From positions 1-64,000 of the forward strand of contig NZ_MBTG01000029.1 of assembly GCF_002027705.1 (NCBI RefSeq): a DNA stretch of 64,000 nt, written 5' to 3'. The stretch comes from Paenibacillus ferrarius (GTDB taxonomy: Bacteria > Bacillota > Bacilli > Paenibacillales > NBRC-103111). Position 1 is the first letter of the stretch. Each line of letters opens with the position of its first letter. The translations under genes and the position numbers were made by a program. Below are positions 36,300 to 45,517 of the stretch, one piece after another. Below the pieces are notes generated by a model that was not told the DNA's origin, searched no databases, and was given only the letters and a program-made list of their open reading frames with translations.

Positions 36300-37862
36300 A
36301 TGAATAAGCTGCAAACATGGACGCTCAATCTTGTGCTGCTGCTGGGTATTTCCATTCTGAGCCAGCCAGCCTCTGCACAAGCCAGCGACTTTACAGATTT
36401 AAAAGGACACTGGTCGGAAGAGGTTGTTCAGACGGCTGTGACACAGAAACTAGTGCAAGGCTACGCTGACGGAACCTTCCGTCCTGATCATGCTGTAACG
36501 CGCGCTGAGGCAGCTAGTATGCTCAGCCGTGTCACGCGGTTGACGGAGATGAGCCAACCTGGCGCTTCCATTGCCGATATAGATAGCCACTGGAGCCGCG
36601 CTGAGGTGGACAAGCTGACTCGGCTTGGCTTGCTCTCCCCGGCAGATTACGCCCAAGGCTTCCAGCCGGACGTTCCGGTCACACGGTTCGAGCTTATGAA
36701 ATGGATGGCTACTGGGCTGGCGCAGGCAGACTCCGGTTTCCGGCAAGCGCTCGTCGACACTGCCCATACACTGCTGCCTTCACCGGAAAGCTACCGGGGC
36801 GGCTTCACGCCGGAGCAGATTCCTTATTTGGCAGTCGCCAGAGGGGCAGGGCTGGTTAACGGATTCGAGGATGGTAGCTTGCGTCCAAACGAGACGGCCA
36901 GCCGAGCGGAGTTGGCTGCGATTCTGCTGCGGTATGAGCGGGTGGAAGGCACCCGCGCGGAGGACTATCTTGGGCTGAATGAATTGCGCGAGGTAGGCTT
37001 GACGGGTACGAATGCGACAAGCTTGACGCCCTACCGTTACTTGAAGGTACACAATAGTGAGGAGGGGAGAGCCATCCCGAAGTATATCAAGTTGATCGGG
37101 ATCGGTTTGAGCAGCAAGATGGATTTTGCCGGTCTGGAGCCGCTGGCGAAGCTGCCGGATACAGGGATTTATTATAATTTTCATGATGAGACGAAGCCGA
37201 CGAGATTTGTAAAGCTGCGTGATCTGAACATGACGATTAAGGAGGCGGTGCTCGAAGGCCTTCAACGAGGGGACTCGATGTATCTCGGACCAGAGCACCC
37301 GAAGCAGATGTCCACAAATGATGTCAAGCTGTATTATGAGAATCGTTATATTCATGTAACTTTTGATGATGAGCTGATTCCGTATACGAGCTTCGCTAAT
37401 GTTGTCGATAAGCCTGTCGCTGCAGGGGATCTGGCGGTGCTGACGATGCACCGGATGATCATAGTCGATGTGCCTCCGGAGGAAGAAGGGGCGCCGCGAA
37501 GTCTATACGCAGATTTCCTGCTTGGTGACAGAGAGCCGTGGTTGCAACGGGGGCCGGATGGGCTTTATGTGATCTTTAAGGAAGTGACGATGAAGGTTCA
37601 TGATAAGCCGTTAGATATGCTGCAATTTTATAATGCTCCCGGCCATGCCCGCGGCAACGGGTTCTTTACGTTAAATCGGATTCTTCCCGAGGCTGCAGCT
37701 CGAAGCGGTCTGTTGACGATTCCAGAGTCGACCCTTTCGTTTTTTACTCCAGGAAGCGCTAACCGGTTCTGGGCTTACAACTCAATGTCCCGAACAGCGA
37801 CCAACAGCTTGATTATGAATACCGATTCCGGGGACAGTTTCTGGCTGTTCAGAGAAAATTGA
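36300..37862 (+). CDS. SLH-domain surface protein
   Basis: The 520-aa protein has a signal peptide (cut near QPASAQA at about residue 27) followed by SLH domains: FTDLKGHWSEEVVQTAVTQK with GYADGTFRPDHAVTRAEAAS, a second weak one, and a third with GFEDGSLRPNETASRAELAA (ending about residue 215). The remaining 300 residues are not recognised and probably form a beta-rich outer domain. GGGAGTAGG precedes the ATG. It is the second of three SLH proteins in this section. Confidence 0.88.
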   Translation: MNKLQTWTLNLVLLLGISILSQPASAQASDFTDLKGHWSEEVVQTAVTQKLVQGYADGTFRPDHAVTRAEAASMLSRVTRLTEMSQPGASIADIDSHWSRAEVDKLTRLGLLSPADYAQGFQPDVPVTRFELMKWMATGLAQADSGFRQALVDTAHTLLPSPESYRGGFTPEQIPYLAVARGAGLVNGFEDGSLRPNETASRAELAAILLRYERVEGTRAEDYLGLNELREVGLTGTNATSLTPYRYLKVHNSEEGRAIPKYIKLIGIGLSSKMDFAGLEPLAKLPDTGIYYNFHDETKPTRFVKLRDLNMTIKEAVLEGLQRGDSMYLGPEHPKQMSTNDVKLYYENRYIHVTFDDELIPYTSFANVVDKPVAAGDLAVLTMHRMIIVDVPPEEEGAPRSLYADFLLGDREPWLQRGPDGLYVIFKEVTMKVHDKPLDMLQFYNAPGHARGNGFFTLNRILPEAAARSGLLTIPESTLSFFTPGSANRFWAYNSMSRTATNSLIMNTDSGDSFWLFREN

Positions 37863-37936
37863 GCATAGGCGGCAAAGGTTTACACGATTTGCGCTTGAAG
37901 TTTTTTTGCCTATCATGTCGTTGAAACAGTGTCGGT

Positions 37937-38009
37937 TGACAAGAACATTGTCCGATTAATATCCGCCAAAATGGCGGATTTTCTATTTTACCGGATCATA
38001 TTCTTGTCA
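37937..38009. repeat. Family B repeat, copy 1 (73 bp, palindromic)
   Basis: It begins TGACAAGAACATTGTCCGAT and ends CCGGATCATATTCTTGTCA, whose reverse complement matches the beginning closely. The core hairpin is ATCCGCCA-AAA-TGGCGGAT followed by a T-rich tract. It may terminate transcription in both directions between the second and third SLH genes. Confidence 0.75.
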
Positions 38010-38202
38010 TTTCTTAAAGTCAAGAGTATCGTCCGATTGCCGACGAAGTCACAAAATAAATATTCGGAGCATTACGCAACTTCTATTTTTTGTTGCTGTA
38101 AATTATGGGAAATGCAAATCTATTATCCTCAAATTTTTTGTCGAAAAAAGAAGAATGTGGTAAGCTAAATAGGAATATCTCAGATGGAAGAGGAGAACAT
38201 GT

Positions 38203-40455
38203 ATGCAATCCAAATTGAAAATCATGCTGTTGTTCATGGTCTTATCCCTTATGCTCATGCCCGCAGTAAACGCCGTGAGTGTCGTTGAGTCGTATATAAC
38301 CGACAATCAAGAGCGAACGATAACCACCCTAACGTTAGGTCAGGAAGTTAATCTTCGAATGAGGATCATGCTTAGTGACAATACGTCGTCGATCGCTCCC
38401 AATCCAATCTTTACATCCTCAAATACTGGGATTGGCTCGGTAAGTTCACAAGGCGTTTTTTCCACCTTGAGTTTAGGCACTACTGTGCTGACTGCCACCT
38501 ACGGCGGGGTGACGAAGACGATAAACGTCCAAGTCAATCCTCCCTATCACCTGAAATTCGATCAGTATCAATACGCGCTAAATCAGGGGGAAAAAAGGTC
38601 CTTTACATTGACTGGACAAGCTTATTTTGGCGATGACCTCGACTACACTTCAAGAGTCACGTATTCGTCCAACGCACCGGATATTGTTCAAGTCGACAAA
38701 AGCGGTATCAAAGCGCTGAAATCTGGATCCGCGATCATTTCAGCTTCCTTTGGCTCAGTCACAGCGATGTCTACGGTGAATGTTGTGAATGCCGCTGTCG
38801 TTTCCGGAACAGATGACCCGCAGGCGATTTCACAGCGCTCGAGCGGTTATATGCTTTGGAACAGTATACGGACGGCCATGGGTTCATCTCCGCTAACTGA
38901 AAATCAATTACTGACAAGAGCAGCACAGAATCATGCGAACTATCTGCATGGCACAGGCTCCTCACAAGCCGCATCATCTAGAGGGCACGTTGAACACCCA
39001 GGTGAAGTGGGGTTTACAGGTCAAAGTATTGCTGATCGTCTGACCTATGTGGGTTATAAAATCTCAGGGTATGGCGAAGTCGTAAACTATGTCGATAACA
39101 CGAATAATAGTGGAATTCAAGGCCTTATCGATGCTCCCTATCATAGAAGTCTTATGCTTGACCCTACTGCGATTGAGTTCGGAATTGGAATAGCCTCAAG
39201 TGCGCCGAAAATAACAGTTTCTAATATTGGTTATAAGGCTAGTTCAAACACCCCGACGGCATACTATTACCCTTATTCAGGACAAACGAATGTACCGACA
39301 AGCTGGTATGCAGCAGAGACACCGAATCCTCTAGCCCCTTTTGGAAAAGAAGGCGCTCTAGTAGGCTATCCGATTACAATATCCGCTACTGAATTCAAAA
39401 ACGTCAATTTCAGTTCAGCTACCATTACAGACAGTTCCGGCAACAACACTGACTACTACAAAACAGACGCTTCGAATTCGTCGAAAGGCATCGTCGTACT
39501 CACGCCCAAAACACCTCTTAACCCGAGTACAACGTATACGGTACATTTTGAAGGCAGTTTGACGGGCGGCACTACGATCCAGAAAGAATGGACATTTACA
39601 ACGAGATCCGAAACGATCAGTTCGATGACAGCATCCCCTTCAAAGTTGAGTTTACAGGTAGGGAAGTCTCAGTCGCTTCGTGTTTGGGCGGTATCGGATG
39701 TGAACGGCAATCAAGAGGTAACGTCTCAAGCTCAATATCAATCTTCAGACAGTCATATCTCGGTGCAAAATGGGACTGTGACAGCATCTGGCACAGTAAG
39801 CAATGGAACCATCACAATTACCTATCGAGGCGCCTCAACGACGGTCAGTCTATCTGCCATTGATCCTGCGAATCCTAACTTGAAGCAAGCACAAGATGTA
39901 AACGGAGAAGGTATCAGCAGCACAGAGATTCCGTCCGACTATCGAACAATCAGCCGACAAATGAAAGATTTGAGCGGTCATTGGGCAGAGAAAGAGATTG
40001 CATGGGCGATCAGTCAAAATTTGGTTCAAGGGTATGAGGATAAAACATTCCAGCCCAACCGTGACGTAACAGAAGCCGAGTTTATCGCATTCGCGCTTCG
40101 GGCCTTGAAAACGGACAAAACAGGGCTTGATTTGCAACAAAATAACCATTGGGCTGACGGTTTATATGTCATTAGTAAGAAGTATAATCTCCCGCTCTTG
40201 GGGTATTCCAATCAGTCAGCGAGAGAAACCAAACTTACGAGAACCCGCGTAGCAGAGATTATTGCAGCGATCGATGGCCAGTCTCTTACAGGCGACGATG
40301 CGATTGCGTATCTGCTAAATATGCACTATTCCGATGGGAAGACGTCCGCAACCATTGAAGGTTATCAAGGCGGGGACACTTTAACCCGTGCCGAAACGAT
40401 TAAGTTTCTGCTGAATGTTCTTGAGAAGGGCGTTACGGAAGTTAAGAAATCCTAA
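38203..40455 (+). CDS. SLH protein with Ig-like and CAP (SCP/PR-1) domains
   Basis: The 750-aa protein has a signal peptide (MLLFMVLSLMLMPAVNA). Two bacterial Ig-like domains follow (about 35-195), then a CAP domain (about 210-350) with NQLLTRAAQNHANYLHGTGS and GYGEVVNYVDNTNN. Next come a Big5-type domain (PLNPSTTYTVHF), another Ig-like domain (about 470-555), and C-terminal SLH repeats (DLSGHWAEKEIAWAISQNLV onward). CAP proteins of Bacillota are secreted; some act in spore or wall processes. It is anchored by SLH to the cell surface. Confidence 0.9.
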   Translation: MQSKLKIMLLFMVLSLMLMPAVNAVSVVESYITDNQERTITTLTLGQEVNLRMRIMLSDNTSSIAPNPIFTSSNTGIGSVSSQGVFSTLSLGTTVLTATYGGVTKTINVQVNPPYHLKFDQYQYALNQGEKRSFTLTGQAYFGDDLDYTSRVTYSSNAPDIVQVDKSGIKALKSGSAIISASFGSVTAMSTVNVVNAAVVSGTDDPQAISQRSSGYMLWNSIRTAMGSSPLTENQLLTRAAQNHANYLHGTGSSQAASSRGHVEHPGEVGFTGQSIADRLTYVGYKISGYGEVVNYVDNTNNSGIQGLIDAPYHRSLMLDPTAIEFGIGIASSAPKITVSNIGYKASSNTPTAYYYPYSGQTNVPTSWYAAETPNPLAPFGKEGALVGYPITISATEFKNVNFSSATITDSSGNNTDYYKTDASNSSKGIVVLTPKTPLNPSTTYTVHFEGSLTGGTTIQKEWTFTTRSETISSMTASPSKLSLQVGKSQSLRVWAVSDVNGNQEVTSQAQYQSSDSHISVQNGTVTASGTVSNGTITITYRGASTTVSLSAIDPANPNLKQAQDVNGEGISSTEIPSDYRTISRQMKDLSGHWAEKEIAWAISQNLVQGYEDKTFQPNRDVTEAEFIAFALRALKTDKTGLDLQQNNHWADGLYVISKKYNLPLLGYSNQSARETKLTRTRVAEIIAAIDGQSLTGDDAIAYLLNMHYSDGKTSATIEGYQGGDTLTRAETIKFLLNVLEKGVTEVKKS

Positions 40456-40472
40456 AGCATGCAAATAGAAAC

Positions 40473-40504
40473 GGAGCCCGCGAAACATGTGTGGCTCCAT
40501 TTTA
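40473..40504 (+). terminator. Intrinsic terminator of the CAP/SLH gene
   Basis: GGAGCC (40473-40478) pairs with GGCTCC (40493-40498), followed by ATTTTAG. It starts 18 bp after the stop codon. Confidence 0.65.
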
Positions 40505-41092
40505 GTTATTAACTCAACTTTCACAGCTACGAATTAAACAGAACTCCGTCCGTCTGTAAGAGTTAAGGGGATATTTTCTTTCTCTTGACAGAAAAACACC
40601 CTTCTTTGTTTGGTATCTTGGAAGTGTAGAGCAACCATGCAAACAAAGAAAGGTGTGTAACCCAATGGTACAATGTTTCTAATTACATACCTAGATGCAC
40701 ATGGTAAGATTATCACGAGATAAACCACTTGTTTGAAGTAAAAACGAGTGAATTATCTTCAAATGTTTTACCGATTATCAACATAATGTCTTACCTTATC
40801 TTGTTCAAGAACTTATTCCAAAAATAATCAACGAGGATAAAGCTTTATAGGTAAGCAATATGTAGAAATCAATTGTTAAGCTAACGAAAGAAGTTTGTTT
40901 AATAAGACTATCAATGAGCAGGTGCCACGATACAAGACCCTAGATAACATTGTTGGCGTTAAGATCAAAATAAGAAAAAAATATTAAGCGAGTTTCTCTT
41001 TTTTGGAAGAAATAGCTAAGTTATTATATGTAAGGGAAGTTAATGTTCAGAGAGATTTATAAAAAAAGCAACAAACTGGGAGGCTGTTCTCA
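40505..41092. other. 588-bp stretch with coding scraps only
   Basis: No intact gene is present. Around 40756-40848 one frame gives CFTDYQHNVLPYLVQELIPK, and upstream another gives FLITYLDAHGKIITR. Both are short, lack starts and are broken by stops; they may be remains of a lost gene. A family A box lies at 40876-40902. CTGGGAGG near 41076 serves the next gene. Confidence 0.3.
40876..40902 (+). repeat. Family A repeat, copy 24 (left box only)
   Basis: TTAAGCTAACGAAAGAAG followed by TTTGTTTAA. The start is nearly the same as the left box of copy 14. No GC hairpin follows. Confidence 0.55.
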
Positions 41093-41890
41093 ATGACTGA
41101 ACGTATCATTTTAATATCGTTGCTTACGTTGGTTATCCATTCAGCTGAAACACTCTCATACGCTGTGAGAATGGCAGGAATTCGATCAGGAAAGTTAGCA
41201 ATTGCACTTTCTTTAACGGGTATGATTGTTCTTATTTCAAGAACGTCAAATATTGCTCAGGGAACGATGACCGGAAAAGTCGTTGATTTTGCTAAAATGC
41301 ATTTAGAGTTTAACATAGTTGGGAATTTTAGGATTATATTAACTGCTGCTTCCCTTGGTACTCTACTTGCAATTGCATTATTTCCTACTTTTGTAGCATT
41401 ATCTGGACGTATGGTAGCACATCTGGAGAAAGCCGGATCAGTCCCGAAAATGATTCAAAACGCACTCCGAGTTGACGTCATTCAGCATTCTTTCTATCAT
41501 TTTCGATTGCCGAAGTGGGAGATGGTACAGCGTCTCCGTGCAGGTGGTCTCCCAAAACGCTTAATGATAATCAACTGTTTTGTGACCGCTATTTATACTG
41601 TAGGCGTATTGGCAGCTTTATATGCAACATTTTTGCCTGGGCAATATAGCATTGGGGCTTCTCAAGCTTCGGGATTAATAAACGGAGTGGCTACTATATT
41701 ATTGACTTTACTGATTGCTCCGCAAGTTGCCTTACTGACAGATAAAGCTTTGAGAAAAAAAGCAAAGTTATCATCAATTAATAAAGTTTTTGGTGCTCTA
41801 ATGTTCTCAAGATTTTGTGGCACGTTATTAGCACAAGTAATATTTATACCTGCAGCATATTGGATAAAAACTATTGTCCCGTACTTATAG
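41093..41890 (+). CDS. amj: Lipid II flippase, Amj family
   Basis: The 265-aa polytopic membrane protein begins MTERIILISLLTLVIHSAET and continues with YAVRMAGIRSGKLAIALSLT, the signature of Amj (formerly YdaH/DUF2837). In B. subtilis Amj is an alternate to MurJ that moves lipid II across the membrane; it is induced when cell-wall synthesis is disturbed. About 6-8 helices are expected. CTGGGAGG precedes the ATG. It stands alone in the accessory region, following a family A box, so it may be an extra or acquired copy. Confidence 0.85.
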   Translation: MTERIILISLLTLVIHSAETLSYAVRMAGIRSGKLAIALSLTGMIVLISRTSNIAQGTMTGKVVDFAKMHLEFNIVGNFRIILTAASLGTLLAIALFPTFVALSGRMVAHLEKAGSVPKMIQNALRVDVIQHSFYHFRLPKWEMVQRLRAGGLPKRLMIINCFVTAIYTVGVLAALYATFLPGQYSIGASQASGLINGVATILLTLLIAPQVALLTDKALRKKAKLSSINKVFGALMFSRFCGTLLAQVIFIPAAYWIKTIVPYL

Positions 41891-42072
41891 AGCTTGTGGT
41901 TAGGCTAATTGGCCGAATTGGTACTAATTAGGGGCACTGGATAAACGTTGAACAAAAGGAAAACTGTTTCTTGAATATTTTCTGAGTTGGATAATTTTAT
42001 AAACTTTGTGAATATAACGTTATGTGAAATCACAGTGTGATACTTAATGAAAGCATTTAAAAGGAGCCCTGT

Positions 42073-42639
42073 ATGAAGACAATTATCTATATGATTAGGC
42101 ATGGAGAATCACCATACAATGAAGGAAATGAAAGAACAAGAGGGCTTACCCCAAAAGGAAAGATTGATATTGAAAAAGCAACGAAGTTACTTATAGGTGA
42201 AGGAATTGACATGATTATATCAAGTCCTTATACTCGAGCAATTCTTAGTGTTGAGGGATTGGCCGAGCACTTAAATTTACATATTAATGTATTTGAAGAT
42301 CTTAGAGAACGTCATTTTGCATCTAATATTATTGAAAATGCAGAGTTAATGTCTATTATCAGAGAAAGTTTTAATGACTTTAATCATACCTTGCCGGGCG
42401 GAGAGTCTAATGCTGATTGTCAGAAAAGATCAATCTCAGTTCTAAAACCCATAATAAATGAGCAAAGAGGGAAGAAAATAGCAATCGGGACTCATGGTCT
42501 TGTAATGACTTTGATGATGAATTATTTTGATCCAGCTTTTGGCTTTGATTTTTTGAACCAATTAAAGAAACCAGATATCTATAAAATGCAATTCGAGGAA
42601 TTAGAATTAGAAGAAGTAACAAAAATGTGGAATGATTAG
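42073..42639 (+). CDS. Histidine phosphatase family protein
   Basis: The 188-aa protein has the RHG catalytic motif MIRHGESPYNEGNERTRGLT at residues 8-27 (phospho-accepting His9/10 region), the second arginine in ISSPYTRAILS, and the second catalytic His in AIGTHGLVMTLMM. It is a phosphoglycerate-mutase-like phosphatase; the substrate is unknown. AAAAGGAGCC precedes the ATG. It is a single gene in the accessory region. Confidence 0.9.
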   Translation: MKTIIYMIRHGESPYNEGNERTRGLTPKGKIDIEKATKLLIGEGIDMIISSPYTRAILSVEGLAEHLNLHINVFEDLRERHFASNIIENAELMSIIRESFNDFNHTLPGGESNADCQKRSISVLKPIINEQRGKKIAIGTHGLVMTLMMNYFDPAFGFDFLNQLKKPDIYKMQFEELELEEVTKMWND

Positions 42640-42739
42640 ATTTTATAAGGTTTATTGAAGAGGACTGTGACATCATACAACACCATATTAAAACATTAGG
42701 GCTATACTCTCTCGGTCTGCCCGAGGGATCTCGGAATTA

Positions 42740-42831
42740 CGCTAACGAGAGAACAGTTGTTCATTCACAATATGACGGCAGCCGAAAATTGATGGCTGCC
42801 GTTGTACGTTGAACTAACGGGAGTTTAATGG
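42740..42831 (+). repeat. Family A repeat, copy 17 (complete)
   Basis: Left box CGCTAACGAGAGAACAGTTG, hairpin ACGGCAGCC/GGCTGCCGT (42775-42802), right box TTGAACTAACGGGAGTTTAA. It precedes the DUF4177 gene. Confidence 0.8.
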
Positions 42832-42871
42832 AATAATATGTATGATACAATGGTGTTCTGGAGGTGTATTC

Positions 42872-43036
42872 ATGCAAAAGGCAATTGTAGTTCATTATTA
42901 TAACGATAAAAAGAATAACTTAAGTGATTTAAATCAGCTTTTACAAGAGGGATGGAAGGTTGTATCTCAGAGTGCTATGTCAGGCGGTGAGATGGGGGCA
43001 ACAGTTTATTCACTTGTTATATTAGAGAAAAATTAG
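42872..43036 (+). CDS. DUF4177-like 54-aa protein
   Basis: The ATG at 42872 is 7 bases after GGAGGTG; the longer frame from 42842 has no ribosome site. The short product has the core LLQEGWKVVSQSAMSGG and ends TVYSLVILEKN, as DUF4177 proteins do. Function unknown. The next gene follows after 13 bp and may be co-transcribed. Confidence 0.7.
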   Translation: MQKAIVVHYYNDKKNNLSDLNQLLQEGWKVVSQSAMSGGEMGATVYSLVILEKN

Positions 43037-43049
43037 GGGGAATTTCAAT

Positions 43050-43529
43050 TTGATAACAATTAAATTTAACGAATTCCTAAATATTGCCAAAGCTTTAAAC
43101 GATCAATTTAACATTGCTCCAGTATTGTATGGTTCTCTAGGTCTGCAGATGAAATCCGGTATTGATTTAAACCCTCAGGATATCGATGTTCTTGTACCAT
43201 TAGAATATTTACATGAAAGATGGGATGTCTTGCGACAAACAGTTGAAAGATTAGGGTATACGTTTGTTGACTTACGAGAACATGAATTTCATAAAGAGGG
43301 AACCAAGTTAGCATTTGCTTTTGTAGAAGATTTAGCTGATTTTGCGGATGTAGATTATAAAGGATTAGAGTTGATTGAACAGAATGGGGTACGGTATCAA
43401 TCCTTAAGCTTAGAAGATTTCTTAAGAGTTTATTCTAAATCCATTAAAGACGGGTATAGAAGAACCAAAAACAATAATAAAGACGCGACTAAAATCGAAG
43501 TAATTACGAAACTATTACAATCAACTTAG
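43050..43529 (+). CDS. Nucleotidyltransferase-fold protein
   Basis: The 159-aa product starts at TTG behind TTAGGGGGA. APVLYGSLGLQMKSG followed by DIDVLVPLEYL has the G-S...D-x-D arrangement of the nucleotidyltransferase fold (catalytic Asp pair), and ADFADVDYKG supplies a further acidic strand. It resembles aminoglycoside or antitoxin-type minimal transferases, but the partner or substrate is unknown. Probably co-transcribed with the DUF4177 gene. Confidence 0.65.
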   Translation: MITIKFNEFLNIAKALNDQFNIAPVLYGSLGLQMKSGIDLNPQDIDVLVPLEYLHERWDVLRQTVERLGYTFVDLREHEFHKEGTKLAFAFVEDLADFADVDYKGLELIEQNGVRYQSLSLEDFLRVYSKSIKDGYRRTKNNNKDATKIEVITKLLQST

Positions 43530-43584
43530 AGCATTTTAGTTTTAAAATTACTTAGAAATACAATTTAACACACTGGAGAATATA

Positions 43585-43865
43585 ATGAAAAAGGCTTTCT
43601 ATTTGCGTTAGGCATACTTACCATTGTTTTGTTGCCATTTGCATTCATACCTTTTTTAATACTAATATTCGGATTTGTTTTTGCTCCGAGATATTCAGCA
43701 TATAAAGATGCTATTGATGTAGCTAATCAAACAACAATATGGAGAAAATATTTTAGTACCCAACAACAACTGATTATTGTTATCTTAGTGACAATAAACG
43801 AAATAATAATATCAATGTTCCTATTCAAATATTTCTGGGGGATTTCAGAACATTTGATACGGTAA
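43585..43865 (+). pseudogene. Small membrane protein, start separated by a one-base shift
   Basis: ATG 43585 (behind GGAGAA) opens MKKAFYLR and stops at once. Adding one A to the run gives MKKKGFLFALGILTIVLLPF and then the frame ending at 43865, with two membrane helices (ILTIVLLPFAFIPFLILIFG and IIVILVTINEIIISMFLF). TTG 43629 could restart translation. This is either decay or a homopolymer error. Family unknown. Confidence 0.5.
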
Positions 43866-43903
43866 AATACGACTAAGTAATGTTTCGCGGAACGTCAGTA
43901 TCG

Positions 43904-43980
43904 TTGAACTAACGGGTGAACTTTAGTTGAAAGCAGGGAGTAAATCGCCGCAGCGGCGGCAGCTACCCACTAACTTATGT
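43904..43980 (+). repeat. Family A repeat, copy 18
   Basis: The box is a clear imperfect palindrome (TTGAACTAA at 43904-43912, TTAGTTGAA at 43923-43931). It is followed by a GC-rich hairpin around CGCCGC/GGCGGC (about 43945-43960) with outer GGG/CCC pairing. Confidence 0.75.
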
Positions 43981-44024
43981 GCAAAAGATAAGATACAGAC
44001 TTAATGTAATGAATGTTTGGAATA

Positions 44025-44113
44025 ACTTTACTGGAAACGATAGCTCAATAGACATCAGGAGCAGGCTGCCGACAGCATAGAACGGCAGCCTATTCAATTA
44101 ACGGTGTATTACC
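44025..44113 (+). repeat. Family A repeat, copy 19 (complete)
   Basis: Left box TTTACTGGAAACGATAGCTC, hairpin AGGCTGCCG/CGGCAGCCT (44063-44091), right box TTCAATTAACGGTGTATTAC. It lies 45 bp beyond copy 18 with no gene between, so the two form a tandem pair. Confidence 0.8.
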
Positions 44114-44221
44114 TCGATTGATTAAACTATCTTTGAGCACATATTACGACTGGGCAGGATACTGACTTAATTTCATGATTAATTGATATTGAAGATTATC
44201 ATTTTGACGGGAGGGTTTTTA

Positions 44222-44323
44222 CTGGAAATAGAAATCATACATCGAATTGGAAGGAAGTTAAGAGAAAATCAGAGATTCACAATCAATAATAAATGGATAG
44301 CAGCAAGAGTTCCCATCGGATAG
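44222..44323 (+). pseudogene. N-terminal scrap of an XRE-type regulator
   Basis: Behind GGGAGGG, CTG 44222 opens LEIEIIHRIGRKLRENQRFT, the first helix of a Cro/C1-type helix-turn-helix protein. The frame then runs into sequence antisense to the DUF6713 gene and stops at 44321-44323. Only the first 20 or so codons are original. It marks a deletion or insertion junction. Confidence 0.4.
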
Positions 44324-44637
44324 ATGATGAAACGAGAGAATGTATTTTTAAATTCGTTGCGGGAGTGCTTTTCGAAAAATAAGTGCAGGATCGCATGGAT
44401 CATGAGAAAGATGTCTAGCACCCAAAACGTAATCGTCTGATATTGGCTAAAAAGTAAAGCGAGTATGATGGTGTACAGGGGGAGATGGATAAAGGTGAAC
44501 ACTTTATAGGCTTTTGCATCATCCATATCTTGTAGAACGAAAAATAGTTTCCATTCCGAACGTCGAATTGCATCCATTTCGTGCAGGAGAAATAAGGACA
44601 AGTTAAACAAGAATAGCAACAACAACAAATCAGGCAT
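44269..44637 (-). CDS. DUF6713-like membrane protein
   Basis: ATG 44637 is chosen since TAGGAGG lies just upstream; 122 aa. Four membrane helices are expected (MPDLLLLLFLFNLSLFLL first). The segment LHEMDAIRRSEWKLFFVLQD is the recognisable family core. Function unknown. Its 3' end overlaps the XRE scrap on the other strand. Confidence 0.65.
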   Translation of the reverse strand: MPDLLLLLFLFNLSLFLLHEMDAIRRSEWKLFFVLQDMDDAKAYKVFTFIHLPLYTIILALLFSQYQTITFWVLDIFLMIHAILHLFFEKHSRNEFKNTFSRFIIYPMGTLAAIHLLLIVNL

Positions 44638-44818
44638 ATCAAACCTCCTAAAATTGTATAACAAACGTTTCCCATGACTTCATTTCAATGATGTTATCAT
44701 GAATCAGAACTTTGCACCACATGAGTGCCGGCTTGTAATTTAAGTGTAGTCGGAAGCCAGTAAAGGCCGTCGTCCCTTTAAGATAACATGAAACCAATGG
44801 TTAAAGAATTTTCATTAA

Positions 44819-44845
44819 GCGTCCTATTAAATAGGGCGTTTTTGT
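44819..44845 (+). terminator. Terminator-like hairpin
   Basis: CGTCCTAT pairs with ATAGGGCG (one G-U pair), followed by TTTTTG. It lies about 70 bp upstream of the methyltransferase operon and no complete + strand gene precedes it closely. Confidence 0.5.
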
Positions 44846-44914
44846 TTCGAGTTTTTCTCTTCAGAAATTCTTTAGTTTTATCCCCGTATGTTCCTTAGAA
44901 TTTCAACTTAATAT

Positions 44915-45517
44915 ATGAAGAAAATAAGGAGAAGGGCGGGGAGATTCATGGCTTCTGATCAATATTTAATGTTTTTACAAAAATTCATTCAAAGTCCTAA
45001 GCAAATCGGTAGTGTATTGCCAAGTTCTCGATTTTTGTCTAATAAAATGGTTCATTCTGTTCCGTGGAGCGAAGTTGGTTCTGTTGCTGAACTTGGATCC
45101 GGCACTGGTGCAGTCACTCAGTTTATCAAATCGAGTGTATCGGACTCAACTAAAGTGTTTTTGTTCGAGAATGACGAGAGCATGAAGGCTATTCTGCAAA
45201 AACAATACCCTGATTTTGTATGCCACACAAATGCATGTTACTTAACAAATGTAATAAATCACCACGGCATCCGTCAGTTAGACTGCATTATTAGCGGATT
45301 ACCGTTTTTCAATTTTCCAAGAGAACTTCGAGAAACGTTAATTGATCAAATTGTCAAAGCCTTAAAACCGGGCGGCTACTTTGTTGCCTTTCAGTATTCG
45401 CTCCAGATGAAAAAGCATTTAGCACATGCATTCGATATCGAAAGGATAAATTTTGTGCCGCTTAATTTCCCGCCAGCATTTGTGTATGTATGCCGTAAAA
45501 AGGGGGGGATTGCTTGA
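44915..45517 (+). CDS. SAM-dependent methyltransferase (phospholipid or rRNA adenine dimethylase-like)
   Basis: The 200-aa protein carries motif I VAELGSGTGAVTQFIK (about residues 58-73) and the sequence FIQSPKQIGSVLPSSRFLSN upstream of it, typical of the PmtA/phospholipid N-methyltransferase group and related dimethylases. The loop DCIISGLPFFNF replaces the NPPY-type motif IV. ATG 44915 may be preceded by a shorter start at 44948. It overlaps the DedA gene by 4 bp and leads an operon with DedA and a two-component system, so a membrane lipid substrate is plausible. Confidence 0.8.
   Translation: MKKIRRRAGRFMASDQYLMFLQKFIQSPKQIGSVLPSSRFLSNKMVHSVPWSEVGSVAELGSGTGAVTQFIKSSVSDSTKVFLFENDESMKAILQKQYPDFVCHTNACYLTNVINHHGIRQLDCIISGLPFFNFPRELRETLIDQIVKALKPGGYFVAFQYSLQMKKHLAHAFDIERINFVPLNFPPAFVYVCRKKGGIA

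Noticed and set aside
37929..38168. 79-codon open frame
   Set aside because: It overlaps a family B repeat and has an unlikely Cys/Tyr-rich composition; no ribosome site.
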